Under the pieces are notes generated by a model. It saw only the letters and a program-made list of their open reading frames with translations, ran no database searches and was not told the DNA's origin. Source: Roseococcus sp. (GTDB lineage Bacteria; Pseudomonadota; Alphaproteobacteria; Acetobacterales; Acetobacteraceae). Taken from it: a DNA stretch of 64,000 nt. A program made the translations under genes and the position numbers. The stretch's first letter is position 1. The number at the start of each line of letters is the position of its first letter. This document shows, piece by piece, positions 12,755 through 25,662 of the stretch. The DNA lies in the NCBI GenBank assembly GCA_026414745.1, contig JAOAIK010000029.1, positions 19,297-83,296 of the forward strand, read 5' to 3'.

Positions 12755-12946
12755 TTCTTCCTCGCCCAACCCTTATCCGTTTCGTCCTGAAAACCGGCGC
12801 GTTTCCGCCCTCGGCCCCTATGGCGGAGAGGGGGGCGGTCGGGTATGGTGCGCCGCGTCAGGAGGTGCGAGGCGCGCCGTCCTGGCCAAGCGCGGCTCTC
12901 GAGGCGCGCGTCGAAGACGAGGCAAAGTGGAAGGCCAGGCCGGACG

Positions 12947-13315
12947 ATGACCCAGCCGATGCTCGCCGCCTATTTCCCGATCCTGGTGTTCCTCGGGATC
13001 GCGGGCGTGATCGCCCTTGCCATGGTCGGGGGCAGCCTCTTGCTCGCGCGCCAGAAGCCGGATCCCGAGAAGCTCTCGGCCTACGAGTGCGGCTTCGCCC
13101 CCTTCGACGACACCCGGCGGCGTTTCGACGTGCGGTTCTATCTCGTCGCCATCCTCTTCATCATCTTCGATCTGGAGGTCGCGTTCCTCTTCCCCTGGGC
13201 GGTGACTCTGGGCGAGATCGGCTGGCTCGGCTTCGGTTCGATGATGGCGTTTCTCTTCGTGCTGACGGTCGGCTTCCTCTACGAATGGCGCAAGGGCGCA
13301 CTGGACTGGGAGTGA
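12947..13315 (+). CDS. nuoA: NADH-quinone oxidoreductase subunit A
   Basis: A 122-residue membrane subunit of complex I with three hydrophobic helices. It contains the conserved [20 protein letters not shown] loop (about 45-64), whose Cys lies in the quinone-channel loop, followed by [16 protein letters not shown]. The ATG at 12947 starts right before the first helix; longer in-frame starts upstream would add 34 unrelated Arg-rich residues. First gene of the complete nuo operon, 192 bases after tRNA-Asp. No clear promoter could be recognised in that gap. Confidence 0.95.
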   Translation: MTQPMLAAYFPILVFLGIAGVIALAMVGGSLLLARQKPDPEKLSAYECGFAPFDDTRRRFDVRFYLVAILFIIFDLEVAFLFPWAVTLGEIGWLGFGSMMAFLFVLTVGFLYEWRKGALDWE

Positions 13316-13320
13316 GCGCG

Positions 13321-13866
13321 ATGGGCGAGATCGCCTGGAACAGGCAGGCGCTGGGCCCAGGCGCCCAGCAGGACGCGGTGATCAAGGCCGTGACGGGCGA
13401 GATGGAGGAGAAGGGCTTCGTCGTCGCGCAGCTCGACAAGCTGGTGAACTGGGCGCGCACCGGCTCGCTCTGGCCGATGACCTTCGGCCTCGCCTGCTGC
13501 GCGGTGCCGATGATCCACGCCTACATGGCGCGATACGACCTCGACCGCTTCGGCATCATCCCGCGCGGCAGCCCGCGGCAGAGCGACGTGATGATCGTGG
13601 CCGGCACGCTCACCAACAAGATGGCCCCCGCGCTGCGCAAGGTCTATGATCAGATGAGCGAGCCGCGCTGGGTGATCTCGATGGGCTCCTGCGCCAATGG
13701 CGGGGGCTATTACCACTACAGCTATTCCGTCGTGCGCGGCTGCGACCGTATCGTGCCTGTCGATGTCTATGTGCCGGGCTGCCCTCCGACCGCGGAGGCG
13801 CTGGTCTACGGCATCCTGCAGCTGCAGAAGAAGATCCGCCGGACAGGGACCATCCTCCGTGGTTGA
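13321..13866 (+). CDS. nuoB: NADH-quinone oxidoreductase subunit B
   Basis: A 181-residue peripheral subunit carrying the terminal [4Fe-4S] cluster N2 that hands electrons to quinone. The ligands are visible as the tandem Cys59-Cys60 in GLACCAVPM, Cys124 in MGSCANGG and Cys154 in VPGCPP. It starts five bases after nuoA ends and overlaps nuoC by eight bases. Length and motifs match alphaproteobacterial and mitochondrial PSST. Confidence 0.96.
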   Translation: MGEIAWNRQALGPGAQQDAVIKAVTGEMEEKGFVVAQLDKLVNWARTGSLWPMTFGLACCAVPMIHAYMARYDLDRFGIIPRGSPRQSDVMIVAGTLTNKMAPALRKVYDQMSEPRWVISMGSCANGGGYYHYSYSVVRGCDRIVPVDVYVPGCPPTAEALVYGILQLQKKIRRTGTILRG

Positions 13867-14497
13867 CGCGCTCGAGGCCGCCATCCGCGCTGCGGTGGCC
13901 GACCGCCTTCCGATCACCTATTCCCGCGCGCGCTTCGGGCAGGAACTGGTGCTGCGCACCCCGCGCGAATCGCTCCTGCCGCTGATGCTGCTGCTGCGCG
14001 ACACGCCCGAGCTCGACTTCGCGCAGTGCATGGACATCTGCGGCGTGGACTGGCCCGACCGGGTGGAGCGCTTCGATGTCGTGTACAATCTGCTCAGCCT
14101 CACCCGGAACGCGCGCGTGACGGTGATTACCGCCACCGACGAATCCCAGCCGGTGCCGAGCGTCTGTGCCCTCTGGCCCTCGGCCACCTGGTTCGAGCGG
14201 GAGTGCTGGGACATGTTCGGGGTGGTCTTCGCAGGGCAGCCCGACCTGCGACGGCTTCTCACCGACTACGGCTTCGACGGGCATCCGCTGCGCAAGGACT
14301 TCCCCCTCTCGGGCTTCGTGGAGTTGCGCTACGACGCCGAAAAGGGCCGCGTGGTGCAGGAACCGGTGAGCCTCACCCAGGACTACCGCAGCTTCGACTT
14401 CCTGAGCCCATGGGAGGCGATGACCACGCTGCCAGGGGACGAGAAGGTGCACCTGAACCGCATCGCCGGCGAGGAGAGGAAGGATCTGGCGCCGTGA
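13859..14497 (+). CDS. nuoC: NADH-quinone oxidoreductase subunit C
   Basis: A 212-residue 30-kDa-type peripheral subunit. It shows the family signature [20 protein letters not shown] (about 115-134) and [17 protein letters not shown]. The start is the GTG at 13859, inside the end of nuoB (8-base overlap); no ATG fits upstream without reading deep into nuoB. It is separate from nuoD, unlike the fused nuoCD of enterobacteria, consistent with an alphaproteobacterium. It overlaps nuoD by four bases. Confidence 0.94.
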   Translation: MVDALEAAIRAAVADRLPITYSRARFGQELVLRTPRESLLPLMLLLRDTPELDFAQCMDICGVDWPDRVERFDVVYNLLSLTRNARVTVITATDESQPVPSVCALWPSATWFERECWDMFGVVFAGQPDLRRLLTDYGFDGHPLRKDFPLSGFVELRYDAEKGRVVQEPVSLTQDYRSFDFLSPWEAMTTLPGDEKVHLNRIAGEERKDLAP

Positions 14498-15702
14498 GCG
14501 CGACGACGAACCCGGACGTGCGGACGGTGGAGGTGGACAGCCACACCGTCAATTTCGGACCCCAGCATCCGGCGGCGCATGGCGTGCTCCGCCTCATCCT
14601 CGAGATGAAGGGCGAGGTGGTGGAGCGCGCCGACCCGCACATCGGCCTGTTGCACCGCGGCACCGAGAAGCTGATCGAGCACAAGACCTATCTGCAGGCG
14701 CTGCCCTATTTCGACCGGCTCGACTACGTGAGCCCCATGTGCATGGAGCACGCCTTCGCGCTGGCTACCGAGCGGCTGCTCGGCATCGAGGCCGAGGTGC
14801 CCGAGCGGGCGCGCTACATCCGGGTGCTGTTCAGCGAGATCACGCGCATCCTGAACCATCTGCTCAACGTCACCACCTACGCGCTGGACTGCGGCGCCAT
14901 CACGCCGGCGCTGTGGGGCTTCGAGCAGCGCGAGCACCTGCTCGAGATGTACGAGATGACCTCGGGCAGCCACTACCACGCGAACTACTTCCGCCCCGGC
15001 GGCGTGGCGAAGGACATCCCGGCGGCGCTGCCCGAGAAGATCCACGACTGGGCGCGCGCCTTCCCCGCCTTCCTCGACGATCTGGAAGGGCTGCTGACGG
15101 AAAACCGCATCTTCAAGCAGCGCACGGTGGACATCGGCGTGATGAGCGCCGAGCAGGCGATGGCCTGGGGCTTCTCCGGGCCCTGTCTGCGCGCCTCCGG
15201 CATTCCCTGGGATCTGCGGAAATCCCAGCCCTATGACGTGTACGACCGCATGGACTTCGAGGTGCCGGTGGGGCGGCACGGCGACTGCTACGACCGCTAC
15301 CTCGTGCGCATGCAGGAGATGCGCCAGAGCCTGCGGATCATCCACCAGTGCCTGGAGCAGATGAAGCCCGGCCCCATCAAGATCCAGGACCACAAGATCA
15401 CGCCGCCCACGCGCGGCGAGATGAAGCGCTCGATGGAGGCGCTCATCCACCACTTCAAGCTCTACACCGAGGGCTATCACGTGCCCGCCGGCGCGACCTA
15501 CACGGTGGTGGAGGCGCCGAAGGGGGAGTTCGGCGTCTATCTCGTGGCGGACGGCACCAACAAGCCCTACCGCTGCAAGATCCGCGCGCCGGGCTATGCG
15601 CATCTGCAGGCCATGGAGGTGCTCTCCAAGGGCCACATGCTGGCCGATGCGGTGGCGATCATCGGCAGCCTCGACATCGTCTTCGGGGAGATCGACCGGT
15701 GA
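14494..15702 (+). CDS. nuoD: NADH-quinone oxidoreductase subunit D
   Basis: A 402-residue 49-kDa-type subunit that, with NuoB, forms the quinone-binding pocket. It has the [15 protein letters not shown] segment near residue 20, followed by [12 protein letters not shown], and ends in [11 protein letters not shown], the typical C-terminus. The start is the GTG at 14494 overlapping the nuoC stop (GTGA). It has the same overlap with nuoE downstream, so C-D-E are translationally coupled. Confidence 0.95.
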   Translation: MSATTNPDVRTVEVDSHTVNFGPQHPAAHGVLRLILEMKGEVVERADPHIGLLHRGTEKLIEHKTYLQALPYFDRLDYVSPMCMEHAFALATERLLGIEAEVPERARYIRVLFSEITRILNHLLNVTTYALDCGAITPALWGFEQREHLLEMYEMTSGSHYHANYFRPGGVAKDIPAALPEKIHDWARAFPAFLDDLEGLLTENRIFKQRTVDIGVMSAEQAMAWGFSGPCLRASGIPWDLRKSQPYDVYDRMDFEVPVGRHGDCYDRYLVRMQEMRQSLRIIHQCLEQMKPGPIKIQDHKITPPTRGEMKRSMEALIHHFKLYTEGYHVPAGATYTVVEAPKGEFGVYLVADGTNKPYRCKIRAPGYAHLQAMEVLSKGHMLADAVAIIGSLDIVFGEIDR

Positions 15703-16313
15703 GCGTCGTCCAGCAGGAACCGGCCTCCTTCGCCTTCGATGCGGAGAGCGAGGCCGAGATTCCCCGCATTCTCGCGCGCTATCCGCAGGGCAGGCAGGCG
15801 AGCGCGGTGATCCCTCTCCTCTACCTCGCGCAGCGCCAGATGAAGCGGAGCACCGGCAGTGCCTGGGTGCCGCGTGTGGCGATGGACGCGATCGCGGAGC
15901 GACTGTCGATGCCGCCGATGCGCGTCTACGAGGTGGCCTCCTTCTACTTCATGTTCAACACGAGGCCGATCGGACGCTATCACCTGCAGGTGTGCGGCAC
16001 CACGCCCTGCTGGCTGCGCGGCTCGGACGAGGTGAAGCGCGCCTGCCAGGACGCGACGGGCATCGCGGACTACGGGCAGACCAGCGCGGATGGGCTGTTC
16101 ACCCTGACGGAGGTGGAGTGCCTCGGCGGCTGCGTGAATGCCCCTGTGCTCCAGGTGGACGACGACTACTACGAGGACCTGGACTACGAGAGCACGCTGC
16201 GGCTGATCGAGGCGCTGAAGCGCGGCGAGCGGCCGAAGCCGGGCAGCGCCCTCGGCCGGCAGGGCAGCGCGCCGCTGGGCGGGCCCACGGTGCTGACGGG
16301 CGCGGAGGACTGA
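15699..16313 (+). CDS. nuoE: NADH-quinone oxidoreductase subunit E
   Basis: A 204-residue 24-kDa-type subunit with the N1a [2Fe-2S] cluster. Ligands are Cys99 and Cys104 (CGTTPC) and Cys141 and Cys145 (CLGGC). The helical N-terminus contains [20 protein letters not shown]. The start is the GTG overlapping the nuoD stop. The tail after residue ~185 is Gly/Pro-rich and probably disordered. Forms the NADH-dehydrogenase tip with NuoF and NuoG. Confidence 0.95.
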   Translation: MSVVQQEPASFAFDAESEAEIPRILARYPQGRQASAVIPLLYLAQRQMKRSTGSAWVPRVAMDAIAERLSMPPMRVYEVASFYFMFNTRPIGRYHLQVCGTTPCWLRGSDEVKRACQDATGIADYGQTSADGLFTLTEVECLGGCVNAPVLQVDDDYYEDLDYESTLRLIEALKRGERPKPGSALGRQGSAPLGGPTVLTGAED

Positions 16314-16316
16314 GCC

Positions 16317-17618
16317 ATGGCGCTGCGCGACCGAGATCGCATCTTCACCAACCTCTACGGGACCCAGCCCTGGAATCTGCCCGACGCGCGCCGGCGCGGC
16401 GACTGGGACGGAACGAAGGAGATCCTGGCGCGCGGGCGCGATGCGATCATCGAGGAGGTGAAGAACTCCGGCCTGCGCGGCCGCGGCGGGGCGGGCTTCC
16501 CCACCGGCATGAAGTGGTCCTTCATGCCCAAATCCTCGCCGGACGGGCGGCCCTCCTACCTCGTCGTCAACGCGGACGAGAGCGAGCCCGGCACCTGCAA
16601 GGACCGCGACATCATCCGCCACGATCCGCACAAGCTGATCGAGGGCTGCCTGATCGCGGGCTTCGCCATGGGGGCGAGCGCCGGCTACATCTACATCCGC
16701 GGCGAATACTACAACGAGAGCCTGGTGCTGGAGGCCGCGATCGCCGAGGCCTATGCGGCCGGGCTGCTCGGCAAGAACGCCTGCGGCTCGGGCTATGATT
16801 TCGAGCTCTACGTGCACCGCGGCGCGGGCGCCTACATCTGCGGCGAGGAGACGGCGCTGATCGAAAGCCTGGAGGGCAAGAAGGGCATGCCGCGCCTGAA
16901 GCCGCCCTTCCCGGCGGCGGTCGGCCTCTATGGCTGCCCGACCACGGTGAACAATGTCGAGACCATCGCCGTGGTGCCCGCCATCATGCGGCGCGGGGCC
17001 GCGTGGTTCGCCTCCTTCGGGCGGCCCAAGAACTCCGGCACCAAGATCTTCTGCATCCAGGGGCACGTGAACAAGCCGTGCAACGTGGAGGAGGAGATGA
17101 GCATCCCGCTGCGCGAGCTCATCGAGCGCCACGCGGGCGGGGTGCGCGGCGGCTGGGACAATCTGCTGGCGGTGATCCCGGGCGGCAGCTCAACGCCGAT
17201 GATCCCGAAGAGCGTCTGCGACGACGTGCTGATGGATTTCGACGCGCTGCGCGAGCACAAGACGGGCCTCGGCACCGCCGGCGTGATCGTCATGGACAAG
17301 TCCACCGACCTGATCAAGGCGATCCAGCGGCTCAGCGCCTTCTACAAGCACGAGAGCTGCGGCCAGTGCACGCCCTGCCGCGAGGGCATGGGCTGGGTGA
17401 ACCGCGTGATGCTGCGCATGGTGGAAGGCCGCGCCGAGGTCGAGGAGATCGACGTACTGGAGCAGGTGACGCGGCAGATCGAGGGCCACACCATCTGCGC
17501 GCTGGCCGATGGCGGCGTCTGGCCGGTCCAGGGCCTGATCCGGCACTTCCGGCCGATGATGGAGGAGCGCATCGCGGCCTACAAGGCGCGGCAGATGCAG
17601 CGCATGGCGGCGGAGTGA
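16317..17618 (+). CDS. nuoF: NADH-quinone oxidoreductase subunit F
   Basis: A 433-residue 51-kDa-type subunit that binds NADH and FMN and holds cluster N3. The dinucleotide/FMN motif [13 protein letters not shown] lies at 52-64. A second glycine-rich segment ([20 protein letters not shown]) is near 170. The [4Fe-4S] ligands are Cys348, Cys351, Cys354 (SCGQCTPC) and Cys394 (HTICAL). It starts three bases after nuoE ends. Confidence 0.96.
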   Translation: MALRDRDRIFTNLYGTQPWNLPDARRRGDWDGTKEILARGRDAIIEEVKNSGLRGRGGAGFPTGMKWSFMPKSSPDGRPSYLVVNADESEPGTCKDRDIIRHDPHKLIEGCLIAGFAMGASAGYIYIRGEYYNESLVLEAAIAEAYAAGLLGKNACGSGYDFELYVHRGAGAYICGEETALIESLEGKKGMPRLKPPFPAAVGLYGCPTTVNNVETIAVVPAIMRRGAAWFASFGRPKNSGTKIFCIQGHVNKPCNVEEEMSIPLRELIERHAGGVRGGWDNLLAVIPGGSSTPMIPKSVCDDVLMDFDALREHKTGLGTAGVIVMDKSTDLIKAIQRLSAFYKHESCGQCTPCREGMGWVNRVMLRMVEGRAEVEEIDVLEQVTRQIEGHTICALADGGVWPVQGLIRHFRPMMEERIAAYKARQMQRMAAE

Positions 17619-17623
17619 CGCGC

Positions 17624-19639
17624 ATGGCCAAGGTCACGGTGGACGGCATCGAGGTCGAGGTTCCGAACGGCGCCTCCGTGCTCCAGGCCTGCGAGGCCGC
17701 GGGCAAGGAGATCCCGCGCTTCTGCTACCATGAGCGCCTCTCGGTCGCGGGCAACTGCCGCATGTGCCTCGTCGAGGTCGAGAAGGCGCCCAAGCCCGTC
17801 GCCTCCTGCGCCTATCCGGTGATGGACGGGATGAAGGTGTTTACGGACACGCCGATGGTGCGCAACGCGCGGCGCGGCGTGATGGAGTTCCTGCTGATCA
17901 ACCATCCGCTCGACTGCCCGATCTGCGACCAGGGCGGCGAGTGCGACCTGCAGGACCAGGCGATGGCCTATGGCCGCGACCTCTCGCGCTATGCCGAGGG
18001 CAAGCGCGCGGTGAAGGACAAGTACGTCGGCCCGCTCATCAAGACGGTGATGAACCGCTGCATCCACTGCACCCGCTGCGTGCGCTTCGCCGCCGAGGTG
18101 GCCGGCGTGCCGGAGATGGGGGCGACGGGCCGCGGCGAGGCGATGGAGATCGGCACCTATGTCGAGAAGGCGCTGACGTCGGAACTCTCGGGCAACCTCA
18201 TCGACATCTGCCCGGTCGGCGCGCTGACCTCTCGACCCTACGCCTTCGTCACCCGCCCCTGGGAGCTCGCCAAGACCGACAGCGTGGACGTGCTGGACGC
18301 GGTGGGGGCCAATATCCGCGTGGACACGCGCGGGGGCGAGGTGCTGCGCATCCTCCCGCGCCTCCACGAGGAGGTGAACGAGGAGTGGCTGGCCGATCGC
18401 GGGCGGTTCTCCTTCGACGGGCTGAAGCGCCGGCGTCTCGACCGGCCCTGGGTGCGGCAGGACGGCGCGCTGCGGCCTGCGAGCTGGGCGGAGGCCTTCC
18501 AGGCCATCGCGCGCGCGCTGCCCGGCCGGCGCCTCGGCGCGATCGTCGGCGACACGATGGACGCGGAAGCGGTCTTCGCGCTGAAGGGGCTGATGACGGG
18601 GCTGGGCGCGGTCGGGCTCGACTGCCGGCAGGACGGCGCGAAGCTCGACATCTCGCGCCCCGATTTCTACCTGTTCAACACCGGCATCGCACGCATCGAG
18701 GAGGCGGATGCGCTGGTGATCATCGGCGCCGATCCGCGGCGCGAGGCGCCGGTGCTCAACGCGCGCATCCGCAAGCGCTGGAGCCAGGGGGGCTTCCGCG
18801 CGGGGGTGATCGGCACGGCGCGCGATCTCACCTATCCGGCCACGGTGCTGGGCGCGGCACCCACCGACATCGCCGGCGCGGCCGCCTTCCTCGCGGGGGC
18901 GCAGCGGCCGATGGTGGTGCTGGGGCGCGCGGCGCTGGCGCGCGCGGACGGCGCGGGCGTGCTCGCCGCCGCATGGGAGCTGGCGCGCGCGGCAGGCGGG
19001 CTGCGCGAGGACTGGCACGGCTTCAACCTGCTGCACCGCTTCGGCGGTCAGGTCGCGCCGCTCGATCTCGGCTTCGTGCAGGGGCTCGACATGGCGGCGA
19101 TGCTGGCCGGCGGGGCGGAGGCGCTGTGGCTGCTCGGTGCCGACGGCTTCGACGCGGCGCGCATCCCGGCCGGGGCCTTCGTGATCTACCAGGGCCATCA
19201 CGGCGAGGCGGCCGCCGCGCGCGCCGACGTGATCCTGCCCGGCGCGGCCTATACCGAGAAGGAAGGCAGCTACGTCAACACCGAGGGGCGCGTGCAGCGC
19301 GGACGCATGGCCGTGCCTCCGCCCGGCGAGGCGCGCGAGGACTGGAAGATCATCCGCGCCGCGTCCGAGGTGCTGGGCGTGCCGCTGCCCTTCGACAGCC
19401 TGGAGGAGCTGCGCGCGGAGATGGCCGCCGCCCACCCCGTCTTCGCGCGGCTCGACCAGGGGCCGCTGCCCGGCTGCACCGACGACAGCGGCCCCGCGCC
19501 CGCGCCCGTCACCGACGCACCCTTCGCCGTGCCGGTGGAGAACTACTGGCAGGTGGACCCGATCACGCGCGCGAGCGAGACGATGGCGGCCTGCGCCGCC
19601 GCCTATCTGAATCCGCGCCCCCTGCTGGCGGCGGAGTGA
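17624..19639 (+). CDS. nuoG: NADH-quinone oxidoreductase subunit G
   Basis: A 671-residue 75-kDa-type subunit relaying electrons from NuoF to NuoI. N1b [2Fe-2S] ligands are Cys34, Cys45, Cys48 and Cys62. N5 ligands are His94, Cys98, Cys101 and Cys107. The N4 ligands begin with [12 protein letters not shown] near 145. The rest is a molybdopterin-oxidoreductase-like domain that in complex I has no metal cofactor. The length resembles mitochondrial NDUFS1 rather than the ~900-residue enterobacterial form. The ATG at 17624 is five bases after the nuoF stop. Confidence 0.95.
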   Translation: MAKVTVDGIEVEVPNGASVLQACEAAGKEIPRFCYHERLSVAGNCRMCLVEVEKAPKPVASCAYPVMDGMKVFTDTPMVRNARRGVMEFLLINHPLDCPICDQGGECDLQDQAMAYGRDLSRYAEGKRAVKDKYVGPLIKTVMNRCIHCTRCVRFAAEVAGVPEMGATGRGEAMEIGTYVEKALTSELSGNLIDICPVGALTSRPYAFVTRPWELAKTDSVDVLDAVGANIRVDTRGGEVLRILPRLHEEVNEEWLADRGRFSFDGLKRRRLDRPWVRQDGALRPASWAEAFQAIARALPGRRLGAIVGDTMDAEAVFALKGLMTGLGAVGLDCRQDGAKLDISRPDFYLFNTGIARIEEADALVIIGADPRREAPVLNARIRKRWSQGGFRAGVIGTARDLTYPATVLGAAPTDIAGAAAFLAGAQRPMVVLGRAALARADGAGVLAAAWELARAAGGLREDWHGFNLLHRFGGQVAPLDLGFVQGLDMAAMLAGGAEALWLLGADGFDAARIPAGAFVIYQGHHGEAAAARADVILPGAAYTEKEGSYVNTEGRVQRGRMAVPPPGEAREDWKIIRAASEVLGVPLPFDSLEELRAEMAAAHPVFARLDQGPLPGCTDDSGPAPAPVTDAPFAVPVENYWQVDPITRASETMAACAAAYLNPRPLLAAE

Positions 19640-19643
19640 GGCC

Positions 19644-20654
19644 ATGAACGAGTTCCTCGCCTCGCCCATCGGCGTGCTGGCGCTGACGGTGGCGCAGGCG
19701 CTGGCCCTGCTGGTGCCGGTGCTGGTGGCGGTGGCCTACCTCACCTGGGCCGAGCGCAAGGTGCTGGCGGCCATGCAGCTCCGCAAGGGGCCCAACGTGG
19801 TGGGGCCCTTCGGGCTGCTGCAGCCCTTCGCCGACGCGATCAAGATGCTGATGAAGGAGACGATCATCCCCTCCGGGGCGTCGCGCCTTCTCTTCCTCGC
19901 CGCGCCTATGCTGACCTTCGTGCTGGCGATGCTGGCCTGGGCGGTGATCCCGGTGAATGACGGCTGGGCCATCGCCGACATCAACGTGGGCATCCTCTAC
20001 CTGTTCGCCATCTCCTCGCTCGGCGTCTATGGCATCATCATCGCGGGCTGGGCGTCGAACTCGAAATACGCCTTCCTGGGCGCGCTGCGCTCGGCGGCGC
20101 AGATGGTGAGCTACGAGGTCTCCATCGGCTTCGTGATCGTCACCGTGCTGCTCTGCGTCGGCTCGCTGAACCTCACCGAGATCGTGCGCGCGCAGCAGAC
20201 GGTGTGGTTCGCCATCCCGCTGCTGCCGATGTTCGTGATCTTCTTCATCAGCGCGCTCGCCGAGACGAACCGCGCGCCCTTCGACCTGCCCGAGGGGGAG
20301 AGCGAGCTGGTGGCCGGCTTCTTCGTCGAGTACAGTTCGATGAGCTTCGCGCTGTTCTTCCTCGGCGAATACGCGAACATGATCCTCATGAGCGCGCTGA
20401 CCACCATCCTCTTCCTGGGTGGCTGGCTGCCGCCGCTGCCCGTCGCGCCCTTCACCTGGATCCCCGGGCCGGTGTGGTTCGCGCTGAAGGTGGCGGCCTG
20501 CCTGTTCGTCTTCCTCTGGGTGCGCGCGACATTCCCGCGCTACCGCTACGACCAGCTCATGCGGCTGGGCTGGAAGGTGTTCCTGCCCTTCAGCCTGCTC
20601 TGGCTGGTGCTGACGGCGGCGGTGCTCAAGCTCACGGGGTGGCTGCCGGCATGA
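19644..20654 (+). CDS. nuoH: NADH-quinone oxidoreductase subunit H
   Basis: A 336-residue eight-helix membrane subunit at the junction of the two arms, lining the quinone tunnel. Conserved segments visible are [20 protein letters not shown] (about 33-52), [20 protein letters not shown] (about 207-226) and [20 protein letters not shown] near the C-terminus. It begins four bases after nuoG and overlaps nuoI by four bases (ATGA). Confidence 0.96.
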   Translation: MNEFLASPIGVLALTVAQALALLVPVLVAVAYLTWAERKVLAAMQLRKGPNVVGPFGLLQPFADAIKMLMKETIIPSGASRLLFLAAPMLTFVLAMLAWAVIPVNDGWAIADINVGILYLFAISSLGVYGIIIAGWASNSKYAFLGALRSAAQMVSYEVSIGFVIVTVLLCVGSLNLTEIVRAQQTVWFAIPLLPMFVIFFISALAETNRAPFDLPEGESELVAGFFVEYSSMSFALFFLGEYANMILMSALTTILFLGGWLPPLPVAPFTWIPGPVWFALKVAACLFVFLWVRATFPRYRYDQLMRLGWKVFLPFSLLWLVLTAAVLKLTGWLPA

Positions 20655-21154
20655 GTGCGTCTCAACCCTTCCGGCTCGACCGCTTCGCGCGGTCCTTCCT
20701 GCTGGCCGAGCTGGTCGGCGGCATGGCGCTGACGCTGAAGTACTTCTTCAGGCGCAAGGCCACCATCAACTACCCCTACGAGAAGACGCCGCTTTCCGCG
20801 CGCTTCAAGGGCGAGCACGCGCTGCGCCGCTATCCGAACGGCGAGGAACGCTGCATCGCCTGCAAGCTGTGCGAGGCGGTCTGCCCCGCGCAGGCCATCA
20901 CCATCGAGGCCGAGCCGCGCGCCGACGGCAGCCGCCGCACGACGCGCTACGACATCGACATGACGAAATGCATCTACTGCGGCCTCTGCGAGGAGGCCTG
21001 CCCGGTGGACGCGATCGTCGAGGGGCCGAACTTCGAGTTCGCGACCGAGACGCGCGAGGAGCTGATGTACGACAAGGAGCGCCTGCTCGCGAACGGCGAC
21101 CGCTGGGAAAGCGAGATCGCCAAGCGTCTCGAGCTGGACGCGCCCTATCGCTGA
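20651..21154 (+). CDS. nuoI: NADH-quinone oxidoreductase subunit I
   Basis: A 167-residue TYKY-type ferredoxin subunit carrying clusters N6a and N6b. Two CxxCxxCxxxCP motifs are present: Cys68, 71, 74, 78 and Cys107, 110, 113, 117. The N-terminal amphipathic segment [20 protein letters not shown] anchors it to the membrane arm. The start ATG overlaps the nuoH stop. It is followed by the only long gap in the nuo operon, which holds a perfect hairpin. Confidence 0.96.
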   Translation: MSASQPFRLDRFARSFLLAELVGGMALTLKYFFRRKATINYPYEKTPLSARFKGEHALRRYPNGEERCIACKLCEAVCPAQAITIEAEPRADGSRRTTRYDIDMTKCIYCGLCEEACPVDAIVEGPNFEFATETREELMYDKERLLANGDRWESEIAKRLELDAPYR

Positions 21155-21164
21155 GGATCACGCC

Positions 21165-21185
21165 GGCCGCGGCGGTTCCGCGGCC
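21165..21185 (+). promoter_or_regulatory. perfect 8-bp hairpin inside the nuo operon, between nuoI and nuoJ
   Basis: GGCCGCGG (21165-21172), loop CGGTT, CCGCGGCC (21178-21185). It lies ten bases after the nuoI stop in a 79-base gap, where every other nuo junction is at most five bases or an overlap. nuoJ then has its own strong GGAAGGAGG ribosome site. It may be an attenuator, an RNA-processing point or a stabiliser. The absence of a U-run argues against a full terminator. Confidence 0.5.
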
Positions 21186-21233
21186 CAACGCAAGGTGGGT
21201 TGAGATGGCCCGGTTCGAGGAAGGAGGCAGCCG

Positions 21234-21914
21234 ATGATCGCGGCACTCGCCTTCTACGTGTTCGCCTTCATCCTGATCGCCTCGGCCGTGATGGTCGTCA
21301 CCGCGCGCAATCCGGTGCATTCGGTGCTGTGGCTGATCCTCGCCTTCTTCAACGCGGCCGCGCTGTTCCTCATCGCGGGGGCGGAGTTCCTGGCGATGAT
21401 CCTCGTCATCGTCTATGTCGGCGCGGTCGCGGTGCTGTTCCTGTTCGTGGTGATGATGCTGGACGTGGACTTCGCGCAGCTGCGCGAGGGGTTCCAGCGC
21501 TATGCGCCGCTCGGCGCGGTGGTCGGCGGCATCCTGTTCCTCGAGCTGGTGCTGGTGCTGGGCGCCTGGCGCTTCGCCTCCGACGCGCCGGACCTGCGCC
21601 TCGCCCCGATCCCGGAGGGTGTGACGAACACCGAGGCGCTCGGCCGCATCCTCTACACGGACCACATCTACCTCTTCCAGCTCTCGGGGCTGATCCTGCT
21701 GGTGGCGATGATCGGGGCCATCGTGCTCACGCTGCGCGAGCGGCCGGGCACGAAGCGGCAGAACGTCGCGGAGCAGATCGCGCGCAGCAGCGCGGTGACG
21801 ATGACGCGCCCCGCGATCGGGGCCGGCATCCGGCGCGAGGAGATCCTGCGCTCGCTGCCGCCCCCCGAGCCGCCCGCCCCGCAGCGTCTCGAGCAGCACG
21901 GGGGGCACCACTGA
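21234..21914 (+). CDS. nuoJ: NADH-quinone oxidoreductase subunit J
   Basis: A 226-residue membrane subunit with five hydrophobic helices. It contains the motif [25 protein letters not shown] (from about residue 53), which includes the pi-bulge helix typical of NuoJ. The Pro-rich tail after residue ~180 ([18 protein letters not shown]) is probably disordered. The ATG follows a strong AGGAAGGAGG site. The stop shares a base with the nuoK ATG. Confidence 0.94.
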   Translation: MIAALAFYVFAFILIASAVMVVTARNPVHSVLWLILAFFNAAALFLIAGAEFLAMILVIVYVGAVAVLFLFVVMMLDVDFAQLREGFQRYAPLGAVVGGILFLELVLVLGAWRFASDAPDLRLAPIPEGVTNTEALGRILYTDHIYLFQLSGLILLVAMIGAIVLTLRERPGTKRQNVAEQIARSSAVTMTRPAIGAGIRREEILRSLPPPEPPAPQRLEQHGGHH

Positions 21915-22225
21915 TGCTGAGCATCGGCCTCGCGCACTATCTCATCGTGGGCGCGATCCTCTTCGTTCTGGGCGTGTTCGGGATCTTCATGAACCGCAAG
22001 AACGTCATCGTGATCCTGATGAGCGTGGAGCTGATCCTGCTCTCGGTGAACCTCAACCTCGTCGCCTTCTCGGCCCGCCTCGGCGATCTCACGGGGCAGG
22101 TCTTCGCCATGTTCATCCTGACGGTCGCGGCGGCGGAGGCGGCCATCGGGCTCGCCATCGTCGTCATCTACTTCCGCAACCGGGGCAGCATCGAGGTCGA
22201 GGATGTCTCGGCCCTGAAGGGTTAG
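21914..22225 (+). CDS. nuoK: NADH-quinone oxidoreductase subunit K
   Basis: A 103-residue three-helix antiporter-like subunit (MrpC-related). The conserved segments are [31 protein letters not shown] (from about residue 18), with the membrane Glu in SVELILL, and a second acidic residue in [13 protein letters not shown]. Overlaps nuoJ by one base. Confidence 0.95.
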   Translation: MLSIGLAHYLIVGAILFVLGVFGIFMNRKNVIVILMSVELILLSVNLNLVAFSARLGDLTGQVFAMFILTVAAAEAAIGLAIVVIYFRNRGSIEVEDVSALKG

Positions 22226-22229
22226 CGCG

Positions 22230-24140
<1,911 letters not shown>

Positions 24141-24143
24141 GCG

Positions 24144-25658
24144 ATGAACGCCGCGGGCTTCCCGATCCTCTCGCTCATCACCTTCCTGCCGCTGGTGGGC
24201 GTGCTGGTTATCCTGTCCGTGCGCGGAGAGGAGGCGGTTGTGGCCTCCAATGCGCGCTGGACCGCGCTGTGGACCAGCCTCGTCACCTTCGCGCTCTCGC
24301 TCGTGCTCTGGGCGCGCTTCGACAAGGCCAGCCCGGAGTTCCAGTTCATCGAGCAGGCCTCCTGGCTGCCGGAGTTCGGCATCGGCTACATCATGGGCGT
24401 GGACGGCGTATCGGTGCTGTTCGTCCTGCTCTCCACCGCGCTGACGCCGCTGTGCATCATCGCCTCCTGGGAGGCGGTGCAGTCGCGCGTGCGCGAGTAC
24501 ATGATCGCCTTCCTCGTGCTCGAGACGATGATGGTGGGCATGTTCTGCGCGCTCGACGTCGTGCTGTTCTACATCTTTTTCGAGGCCGTGCTGATCCCGA
24601 TGTTCCTGATCATCGGCGTCTGGGGCGGCGCGCGGCGCGTCTATGCGGCCTACAAGTTCTTCCTCTACACGCTGCTCGGCTCGGTGCTGATGCTGCTCGC
24701 CATCATCGCGCTGTGGTACCAGGCCGGCACGACGAGCATCCCTGAGCTCTACGAGTTCGACATTCCCTTCGCGATGCAGGTCTGGCTGTTCCTCGCCTTC
24801 TTCGCCTCCTTCGCGGTGAAGGTGCCGATGTGGCCGGTGCACACCTGGCTGCCGGACGCGCATGTGGAGGCGCCGACCGCGGGCTCCGTCATCCTCGCGG
24901 GGGTGCTGCTGAAGATGGGCGCCTATGGCTTCCTGCGCTTCAGCCTGCCCATGCTGCCCGATGCCTCGCAGTACTTCGCGCCGATGATCTACGCGCTCTC
25001 CATCGTGGCGGTGGTGTACACCAGCCTCGTGGCCCTGGCGCAGGAGGACATGAAGAAGCTGATCGCCTATTCCTCGGTGGCGCACATGGGGATGGTGACG
25101 CTCGGCATCTTCACCTTCAACCAGCAGGGCATCGAGGGCGCGCTGTTCACCATGCTCTCGCACGGGGTGGTCTCGGGCGCACTCTTCCTCTGCGTGGGCG
25201 TTCTCTACGACCGCGAGCACACGCGCGAGATCGCGCGCTACGGCGGGGTGGCGAAGATCATGCCCGCCTACGCCATGGTGTTCATGCTCTTCACCATGGC
25301 CTCGGTGGCGCTGCCCGGCACGGCGGGCTTCCCGGGCGAGTTCCTGGTCATCCTCGGCGCCTGGGCGGTGAACCCCTGGGTGGCCTTCGGCGCGGCGCTG
25401 GGCATGATCCTCGGCGCGGCCTACATGCTGCTGCTCTACCGGCGCGTGGCCTTCGGGCGCATCACGCGGGAGTCGCTGAAGGGGCTGCTCGACCTCAGCC
25501 CGCGGGAGCATGCGGTCTTCGCCCCGCTGATCGTCCTCACCCTGTGGATGGGCGTGCACCCGCAATCCTTCCTCTCCTTCTTCTCGGCGACGGTGGCGGA
25601 GCTGGTGCAGCAGCATCAGGCCGCCATCTCGGCCGGATCGCGCTTCGCGGGGCTGTGA
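24144..25658 (+). CDS. nuoM: NADH-quinone oxidoreductase subunit M
   Basis: A 504-residue antiporter-like subunit with about fourteen helices. Signature segments include [20 protein letters not shown] (about 145-164), with the conserved membrane Glu, [21 protein letters not shown] (about 233), and [13 protein letters not shown]. It follows nuoL by three bases. Confidence 0.95.
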   Translation: MNAAGFPILSLITFLPLVGVLVILSVRGEEAVVASNARWTALWTSLVTFALSLVLWARFDKASPEFQFIEQASWLPEFGIGYIMGVDGVSVLFVLLSTALTPLCIIASWEAVQSRVREYMIAFLVLETMMVGMFCALDVVLFYIFFEAVLIPMFLIIGVWGGARRVYAAYKFFLYTLLGSVLMLLAIIALWYQAGTTSIPELYEFDIPFAMQVWLFLAFFASFAVKVPMWPVHTWLPDAHVEAPTAGSVILAGVLLKMGAYGFLRFSLPMLPDASQYFAPMIYALSIVAVVYTSLVALAQEDMKKLIAYSSVAHMGMVTLGIFTFNQQGIEGALFTMLSHGVVSGALFLCVGVLYDREHTREIARYGGVAKIMPAYAMVFMLFTMASVALPGTAGFPGEFLVILGAWAVNPWVAFGAALGMILGAAYMLLLYRRVAFGRITRESLKGLLDLSPREHAVFAPLIVLTLWMGVHPQSFLSFFSATVAELVQQHQAAISAGSRFAGL

Positions 25659-25662
25659 GACG

